Below are positions 8,328-14,110 of a stretch of DNA of 14,110 nucleotides, piece after piece. Location of the stretch: positions 1 through 14,110 of the forward strand of contig JADGJH010000822.1 in assembly GCA_027596945.1 (NCBI GenBank), given 5' to 3'. The notes under the pieces are model-generated. The model was not told the origin of the DNA. It saw only the letters and a list, made by a program, of their open reading frames with translations, and did not search any database. A program made the position numbers and the translations under genes. The number at the start of each line of letters is the position of its first letter. Position 1 is the first letter of the stretch. This DNA is from Physocladia obscura. Taxonomy: Eukaryota > Chytridiomycota > Chytridiomycetes > Chytridiales > Chytriomycetaceae.

Positions 8328-9919
8328 TCAATCCAAAACCTTACTCCACCGTCTTCCAAAATCAAAACTTGCAATACGATAGCCCGAATCATTTGCCTGA
8401 TTGTTTGCCAAAAAATCTTCTCTTTCCTGTACAGATTCAACCCCTGGTGACGGCTGCATCGTTGAAAATATCAATGACTCTCCACTCCGCCGGGCAATCG
8501 CACGTCTCCCAGTATCAACACTACTTTTCACTGAGTCTAACAAAGACGCCCAACTTTTGCGACGCGTTCCAGTACCGTTTTCCAACAGAAACTTTGCTGC
8601 AACCGATGATTCCATCCACACATCATTGTTTTCCTCCTCGTCTGCGCATTGATTTTCCCTATCAATAATAGGCTCCATTAGAATCGACGCCATCGGTCGA
8701 ATGTGATCAGAAGATGATGCGACTTTACTGCGAGACGAAAATTTTGTGCGGACTGAGGGGAGGAATGAAAAACCGTCGGAACTATCTGGACTTTTCGGGG
8801 AATTCATCTGCTGTGTCGATATTTGAAGTTTTTTGTTCGCGATAGGAGCAGGTTGTTCGTTTTCTTCTGAGTTTCTGACTGTTGGTGTACGAGCTGCTTG
8901 TTCTGGCATTTTTTGTCTAAAATTTCTGTTCCCATAGCGATCCCACAAAATTAGCGAAAAAACAAGCAATATTGCCATAATTATGCTCAGCACTATTATT
9001 GTCGTGTTTGAGTAGTTTCTTGCTCCAATTGACAAGTTGGAATACATATTTGCACAAGCATGATTTCTCAGCGCATTTGATTGAGTATCGAGGCAATTGT
9101 TTGCAATTAAAACGTAACTTGGAATCGAAGGTGAAACAGTTCCTTGAATTAGATTTCCTTCCAAGTTCCTTGTAAAAAATTAATTTCGAAAATTTTTTTC
9201 GTAAATGTCTATAAAATAATTTAACTCACAAAAATGATAGGTTCAGTCCAGAAAATGAAAAAGATGAAATATTTCCAACTAAAGCGTTTCGGGATAAATT
9301 CCTGCTGACAAATGATTTCTTACACAACAAAAATAAGTTTCTTTCAATACTTACAAAGAAACTATTGAGTTAAGATGCTTGAACTCGTTTAAAACTATGT
9401 CTACATTTTCCGAGATATTATTAGCAGCCAAATTCCTATAAAAAGTATATGAAAAGAAAGATGAGAGATTTGGGTAATTAGGCGATGAAAATTAACAGTA
9501 CAGTATTTTTAACTTAGGCAACAGAAAAATTTCATTTGGTATATTATCAAGATAATTATTTGACAAGGTTCTGGTAAGTTAATTTAAACTGTTTATAAGA
9601 AAGGGAAAATAATAAACAAGAAACTCACAAGAACACTAATTCTGTCAACAGATTTAAATTTGCTGTTGTTGTAATATTCATTGAATCAAGATTTCTAACA
9701 TGTTGGTCGGTGGATGAAATAAATAAATAAGTTTCGGTTGAGTCAAGCACTTAAAACTGACAGGGTTGTGACACGCCAAACTTCTTCGCCGCCAACAGCA
9801 AATTTTCCACATGTGACGATGGGACTAATCATCAAGCAACAGCTTAAGTTGGGAGTAAAAATCTTTGGAGCTTCATGCGTGGTGGAAACAATCTGTGTAA
9901 TCACGTCGCAATCTGCCAT
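8328..9919 (-). CDS. LRR single-pass transmembrane protein (receptor-like, no kinase)
   Basis: Exons on the minus strand 9919-9762, 9694-9629, 9570-9502, 9435-9355, 9301-9230 and 9168-8328 join to 429 codons including TGA (428 aa). Introns are 67, 58, 66, 53 and 61 bp. Exon 1 is an N-terminal cap (DCDVITQIV, CC, VTC, RVTTL). The next four exons each carry one repeat of 22-27 residues (for example LSNNYLDNIPNEIFLLPKLK and NLSRNALVGNISSF). The last has NLEGNLIQGTVSPSIPS with a NNCLD cap, a membrane helix (TTIIVLSIIMAILLVFSLIL), then about 190 Ser/Arg/Glu-rich residues without a kinase or other known domain. Plant-like LRR proteins with this architecture are known from chytrid fungi. No signal peptide is seen before ADCDV, so an upstream exon may be missing. 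The ATG at 9919-9917 has A at -3 and G at +4. Ligand and function are unknown. Confidence 0.8.
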
Positions 9920-10560
9920 CTTTCAGTTGTTTTGTTTTTTTATTCAGTTTTTAGTTTTTTTTTAGACGAAGAGATTTTTCGCCATCGATCCAAGCATCAG
10001 AAACAAAGGACATTTTTTTTTGAAGCCTTTTTCATATTCATAGGTTCTATCACTTCCCATATTCTCTTCGCTCTCAACAATATCTTTATAGTTATGCAAA
10101 TCTGCTAACCGCACATATTCCTACTTTTGGAGTTCCTCACTTTTCGTTTTATTAAGAATTGACTTCGATGCTCTTGGTGGGAGATAGGTGCATGTTCCCA
10201 GCCGTATTCAATCAGCTTTTAGTTTTTGTACTTTTCTACCCGTGTAGAGAATCATCAGTTCTGTGATGTGAATTTATTTTGGTTGAGTCTCAATACTACA
10301 GTTTTCCGAAGATCATAGAAATTCATGTGAATCGATTAAAATGATTAGAACTTGAAAATCAACTTTTGTGTTGATACTAGTCGCCATTATCACTCTCAAA
10401 ATATAAGATTATTTTGGAACCAGCTACAGAATCTTTGTGCACATGATCGCTGCTAAATTGTTCCTGTTTTTTTGCAGAATCGAGCGCACCACCCACCAAC
10501 AATTTTGGCTCGAAGTTAGTGACGGACGTGTCTGTCTCAATTTTTGCCAACTTTTGAGTC
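9920..10560. other. CpG-retaining unique DNA upstream of the LRR gene, no firm gene
   Basis: This stretch keeps CpGs (about 9970-9985 and 10480-10530), unlike the repeats to its right, so it is probably single-copy. It should hold the LRR promoter. On the minus strand, MNMKKASKKKCPLFLMLG (about 9985-10040) is signal-peptide-like and a weak GT..AAG pair would splice it to the LRR start; this is speculative. On the plus strand a pyrimidine tract TTTTTTTGCAG (10467-10477) precedes a short frame ending NFGSKLVTDVSVSIFANF-stop. Opposite it the minus strand is open for about 60 codons (10374-10555). I recognise no family and cannot choose a strand. No tRNA or other RNA gene was seen. Confidence 0.35.
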
Positions 10561-10774
10561 TGTCAATACTCTTGCAACTTTTTTAGTTTCTATTTATTCA
10601 TTAATCATAGACTTTTTTATCTTCTTTCTCTTTCTTTGCCTCAATTTGCAGTTCACCATTGTAAACTAGTGACCTTCTCTGGTTCAATTTTTGTTTTCTT
10701 TATAGCTGAACCAGATATATTGCATGTAAATTGCCTGATTATATACTTGCAAGTTGCTTATTCAAAGCTTCATC

Positions 10775-11080
10775 AATAATGAGACTTGTATGTTTCAAAA
10801 TAATTTCAGATTGGAATGGAAAAATTCCAGTGAGGCAAAAGGAAGCTTGAATTTGCACTTTTGGATACTTTTTTTCAAATATCAAGAATAATGCGGTAAG
10901 TGCTTCACCAATACTTTCAATACAACTGGCTGAAAATGGTCAAAAATGAACCAAAGAGCTTAATAAATTCTTTTTTCAAATTTGTGAAAAGCATGCCATC
11001 TAAAGGCTGAAGAAAGTGATTGACATTATCAGTTCAAATAGAGTTGGTTTGGCAAAATTCCAAATTTGCTGGTGTTTTAT
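10775..11080 (-). pseudogene. pogo/Tigger-like DDE_1 transposase fragment
   Basis: On the minus strand KTPANLEFCQTNSI (about 11040-11079) leads into NHFLQPLDGMLFTNLKKEF (about 10962-11021), the diagnostic block of pogo/jerky DDE_1 transposases. After one frame change comes FLIFEKKYP, then QIQASFCLTGIFPFQSEI and LKHTSL (about 10785-10850). This matches the family's C-terminal segment, which carries a TGI.P motif. The copy lacks the catalytic core upstream of 11080 in recognisable form and has stops (one in NSI-stop). One CpG remains. It is a decayed fragment with unclear ends. Confidence 0.7.
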
Positions 11081-11720
11081 TGAGCAGAGTTGGGAACAAT
11101 CAGGAAAGAGTAGTCAGAACTACAAGTTGTCAATTTTTAGATATTTTTGTAATGCTACCATAAGTTTCACTATTTATCAATGGACAGTTTTCTCAAGGTT
11201 TTATAAATTATTCATTTTCAATTTACCATCTCAATGGTCCCTTTATTTTCATTTGCCAATTGAACAAATTTGTCAATTGAACAAAATTGAAAATGGAATT
11301 TCTTCAATTTCAAATGAAAAATTTGTTGACTTTGAAACTAACAAGACTTTGAATTAATTGAATTGAAAATGAAAAAGCTTTTTATGTGAATAAAGATGTT
11401 GATTATTACATAGTGATAACTTATGTAGACACCTCCATTGTCCCATTCATCCAAAAGCACAATCCACACATTGCAAAACATCCTCCACAACAACCAATCA
11501 ACACCACCCATGTATATAGTGAAGTTAAATCCATTTTTGCACAGAATGAGAGTTCAAGCTGTCTTTATGTCACTTTAGAATTTGCCATCCATCCATCTAG
11601 ATTACATTCTTTTGCCCAATAAACCTCCTTTCTTGCAATAATAAGAAAACCTGATGGATGCATGGGGCTGTGAAACATTGATCTGGCCTCCAATAAAGCC
11701 ACAAAACACTGCTTTGTGTA
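11081..11720. other. AT-rich, CpG-free sequence with short repeats, no gene recognised
   Basis: Open frames of up to 113 aa occur (11016-11357 and 11386-11622, plus) but match nothing I know and look like chance or heavily decayed element sequence. CAATTGAACAAA is repeated at 11257-11268 and 11274-11285 within a stretch of near-palindromic AATTGAA/TTCAATT units (about 11250-11370). The absence of CpG suggests that it belongs to the surrounding repeats. Confidence 0.35.
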
Positions 11721-12735
11721 ATTGGGGAACAGTCACTGGCAATATACCCAATCAGGGTGCTTCAAAATTCTGTTGAATCCAGGAGAGTGTATTTCTAGGT
11801 ATTTTGAACATTATAGTAAGTTGAGTGGGCCTCTTACTATTAACTTGGTGGTAGAGCATCTAGCAGTGGTGAACATGGAGCCAGTTGAAAATCAGTTGAA
11901 GTTACTGCACTTCTTGACACAGTGCAGAAAATTCTGCCATAGGGATCAGTAATGTTGCAGTCTGTGGTTGAAGAGCTGAGCAAAAACAGAATTAAGCAGG
12001 ACAAAACTTCAATGTGTTTAAAGTTCAAGGGCCTGAAGAATCACCAGAAACCAACTGCTGACCCACAATGCAACCCCATGTGATTCAAGCTAAACAAATA
12101 CATTGTGAAATTGAGGCAACAATCAATGTCTTGGATGTTGATGACAATGATGAAGGGAATGACAAGAACAATAGTAGGGGCAAAGTCTACAAGCAAGCAA
12201 ACATATATTTTGAAAACAACAAATTGGAACAATCAAAAAAATGTGAAGAAGTCAATAACAATGCAGTTGTTTTTGCTTAGCTTCCACTACTGCTCTTCTT
12301 TTCTTCTCATTTGATAACTGCTACAAGCATCAACGACAAAATTTGCCAATCTGTCACAACCCATGTGAGACTTATATACATTCAGCTGTGAGCAGCTCCC
12401 AGCTCTTCAAGCAATTCTGCAATTGAAATAGTTACCCAGACTGTCAAGAGATGCAAAACTTTAGATGGTGCAGTTGAAAGTTTATCAGCTTCAAATAAAA
12501 CTAACAATGTACTTGCCGTGATGATGATGATGCAGTAACAGCAAAGCAAAAAACAAGCCCAATACAAAACTGCAGAATTAAAAGAGGAGTGCAAAGTTGA
12601 AAAAAGGAGAGACTTGAGATTAGAATGGAGAGAGAGGAGCAACAGCACAAATTTGAAAGGAAATAAGAGGATGCATGTGAAAGATATGAGTGAGAGAAAG
12701 AGGAGAGAAAAATAGACTTTTTCAACAGATTTCAT
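11721..12735 (+). pseudogene. decayed coiled-coil ORF, probable transposable-element protein
   Basis: Segments on the plus strand in shifting frames give SGPLTINLVVEHLAVVNMEP (about 11826-11885) and SVVEELSKNRIKQDKTSM (about 11957-12015). An acidic/Asn-rich linker follows (VLDVDDNDEGNDKNN, about 12125-12180). A charged coiled coil then runs with frame changes from NNVLAV (about 12503) through KKERLEIRMEREEQQHKFER (about 12600-12660) to EEERKIDFF-like sequence near 12720. Several stops interrupt it, including TGA and TAA. The pattern (N-terminal conserved block, acidic linker, long coiled coil) suggests an element-encoded accessory or DNA-binding protein, but I cannot name the family with certainty. 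Only two CpGs were seen. Confidence 0.4.
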
Positions 12736-12738
12736 TCC

Positions 12739-13560
12739 TTACTTAGCAGTTTGATGAATAATAGTGATTGCATTGCTCATTTGAGTAAGATGTTTCCAAG
12801 CCTCCTGCATGCTCCAGATCTCCTTCTTTCAAGGGAGTCACAATTTTTGTGAACAGGTCAGAACCTGTAAGAAAAGCAGAGTTTGCTACTGTGTTCACAT
12901 CTTGGAGTTTAAAAAAACTTCAACTCATTTCCCCATCATTCCATGATCTTGGAAAATTGTGCCACATCCATACAATGCAACCATTTGCTCCAATACTGAA
13001 AACCCCTGCAGCAAATACTGAGTGTAGTGATTCTACATTGCATTTTGAATTCAGCATTATTTGGGGTTTGAACTCAGTAATTTTTGCTGTCAACAAACCC
13101 ACATATGTTTGAACAAGTGGCTCTTTAGCAAAGACTTTGCAACACCATTTTGCATATTTGTGATGCATCAGCCAAGATATTTGAACATTTGGTAGTTTGT
13201 CCAAGGTTTTGAGTAATGCAATTTCACCATTATGCAGAAGCTGGGATATTGTACTGGGTGGAATGGCTAACTTGTGACATATGCTTTTGAGACTAAATCA
13301 GCAAAAGAGCAATCCAAGAATAGTTGATGCATTTGCAATTTTTGAAGGCAAACCTGGCCTTCCTGCTTTTGATAGAACATTAAAAGAGTAAGTCATATTA
13401 ATAAATGATCCTGGATCACCTGTAATGATTTTGTGCAATCCAAATGCATTCAAATCCCCCAGAGCCTTTGCTACCAAATACTTTCAAAGCCTCATGGCCA
13501 TAAAAATGCACAGAACAACTTCAATCTTCAATTTCCATGATTCACATTCTTGGCACAAAA
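12739..13560 (-). pseudogene. decayed Tc1/mariner-like transposase
   Basis: On the minus strand KAGRPGLPSKIANAS (about 13330-13375) and SLKSICHKLAIPPSTISQLL (about 13240-13300) resemble the GRPR-type linker and second HTH of Tc1-like transposases. Further on come HHKYAKWCCKVFAKEPL (about 13110-13165), LHSVFAAGVFSIGANG (about 12985-13035), and, in another frame, the C-terminal block EIWSMQEAWKHLTQMSNAI (about 12760-12815) ending with TAA at 12741-12739. The catalytic residues are not preserved in a clear form. At least two frame changes and several stops are present. The start is uncertain (up to 13720). It converges with the coiled-coil ORF at about 12735. Confidence 0.55.
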
Positions 13561-13714
13561 GCAAACATTGAAATATAATGTTTTGGTACATTTTTGGAGA
13601 GTACCTTATGAGTATTTTTTTTTGAAGAAAATAGTACTGAGAACAATTCCATTTTGTTTTTGTCAAATTTTTCAATTTTGAAAGGCCTCTATTGCCTGAT
13701 CTGAGAGGCAAATG

Positions 13715-13920
13715 GAGCAAAATGATTGGTGGACCTGCATGAGAAAGGTCAAAAGCAAGCCATTGTTACACACAAGAACATTTTGCAGGATGAAGCAAAA
13801 AAAAAAATTCCTGACAAGTTGCATAGCAACCAGATTTTCAGTTACAGTATTGAGATCACATTGGTTGCAATTTTCTGTGCAAGAGCAAACAGCCATGCCC
13901 CCTCTGGCAATCTGATTTTT
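13715..13920 (+). pseudogene. possible CENP-B-type HTH fragment (pogo-like)
   Basis: The frame LVDLHEKGQKQAIVTHKNIL, then DEAKKKIPDKLHSNQIFSYS and FCARANSHAPSG is reminiscent of the CENP-B/Tigger HTH pattern (helix, A/I-rich helix, S.GW..F..R). The Trp is lost and the spacing is imperfect. It points opposite to the pogo-like catalytic fragment at 10775-11080, so it is probably from a separate copy. The call is tentative. No CpG was seen. Confidence 0.3.
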
Positions 13921-14110
13921 TAGAATTAGTATGCATTTATCATGCCATTCACTTTAAATCAACAACAGCTTGGAATTCTGATGGCTTTTTCAAATGTAAG
14001 ATTCTCACATAATGGTTGAGTTTATTCAAAACACCTTGACTTTCTCTGATGATTATCTTTGTAAATATTTATTTATTTATATTCTGTATATAATTTTATT
14101 TATTTATTGG
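13921..14110. repeat. AT-rich tail with TTTA microsatellite
   Basis: No coding frame is seen. From about 14063 the sequence is dominated by tandem ATTT/TTTA units (TATTTATTTATTTATATTCT and a second run at the end). The window ends inside this low-complexity stretch. Confidence 0.5.

Noticed and set aside
9743..9765. Frameshift in the first LRR exon
   Set aside because: A 67-bp phase-2 intron (9695-9761) joins RVTTL to NLDSMN in frame and follows the same phase as every other intron in the gene.
9738..9965. 75-aa plus-strand ORF
   Set aside because: It is the antisense of LRR exon 1 and intron 1, which have consistent splice phases and LRR-cap motifs.
10084..10103. A 20-bp intron on the minus strand joining two short open frames
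   Set aside because: Far shorter than the 48-67 bp introns elsewhere in the window; the frames have no recognised homology.
1..14110. RIP-type (CpA to TpA) mutation as cause of repeat decay
   Set aside because: CpA remains common in the repeats while CpG is missing; the depletion is CpG-specific by reading, though a count is needed.
1..14110. CRISPR arrays, rRNA and tRNA genes
   Set aside because: No regularly spaced repeats or recognisable RNA gene structure seen; the window is eukaryotic nuclear sequence.

Overview
The window looks like a piece of an AT-rich, repeat-laden eukaryotic nuclear genome, most likely from an early-diverging (chytrid-type) fungus. The reasons are spliceosomal introns of about 48-67 bp, an ARID2/RSC9-type chromatin-remodeller subunit, a plant-like LRR receptor cut into one-repeat exons, and decayed LINE, Tc1/mariner and pogo-like elements. 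The fungal assignment is an inference; a small invertebrate with CpG methylation cannot be excluded.

Layout: 1 to ~2365 is the 3' part of a non-LTR retrotransposon on the minus strand (reverse transcriptase, then RNase H), decayed. 2411 to ~2920 (minus) holds the 3' exons of an unrecognised acidic-protein gene whose 5' end lies in a CpG-rich stretch up to ~3295. 3600-4153 plus a short piece after 5245 is an old DDE transposon on the minus strand, split by a younger Tc1-like DD34E element at 4154-5244 with 20-bp terminal inverted repeats and a TA target duplication. 5437-8267 (plus) is a four-exon ARID2/RSC9-like gene that can be rebuilt completely (883 aa). 8328-9919 (minus) is a six-exon LRR transmembrane protein (428 aa) convergent with it, with only 60 bp between the two stop codons. 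9920 to ~10560 is CpG-retaining unique DNA without a firm gene. From ~10560 to the end is a graveyard of transposon fragments: a pogo/Tigger-like DDE_1 fragment, a coiled-coil ORF of probable element origin, a decayed Tc1/mariner-like transposase, and a possible CENP-B-type HTH fragment.

The two complete genes have no obvious functional link. The ARID protein should be nuclear and act in a SWI/SNF (PBAF/RSC-class) complex; the LRR protein should sit at the cell surface. The main global signal is compositional. CpG is common in the host genes and essentially absent from the old repeats (none found in the first 2370 bases), and several transposase stops fit CGA to TGA decay. Together these suggest cytosine methylation of repeats in this organism.
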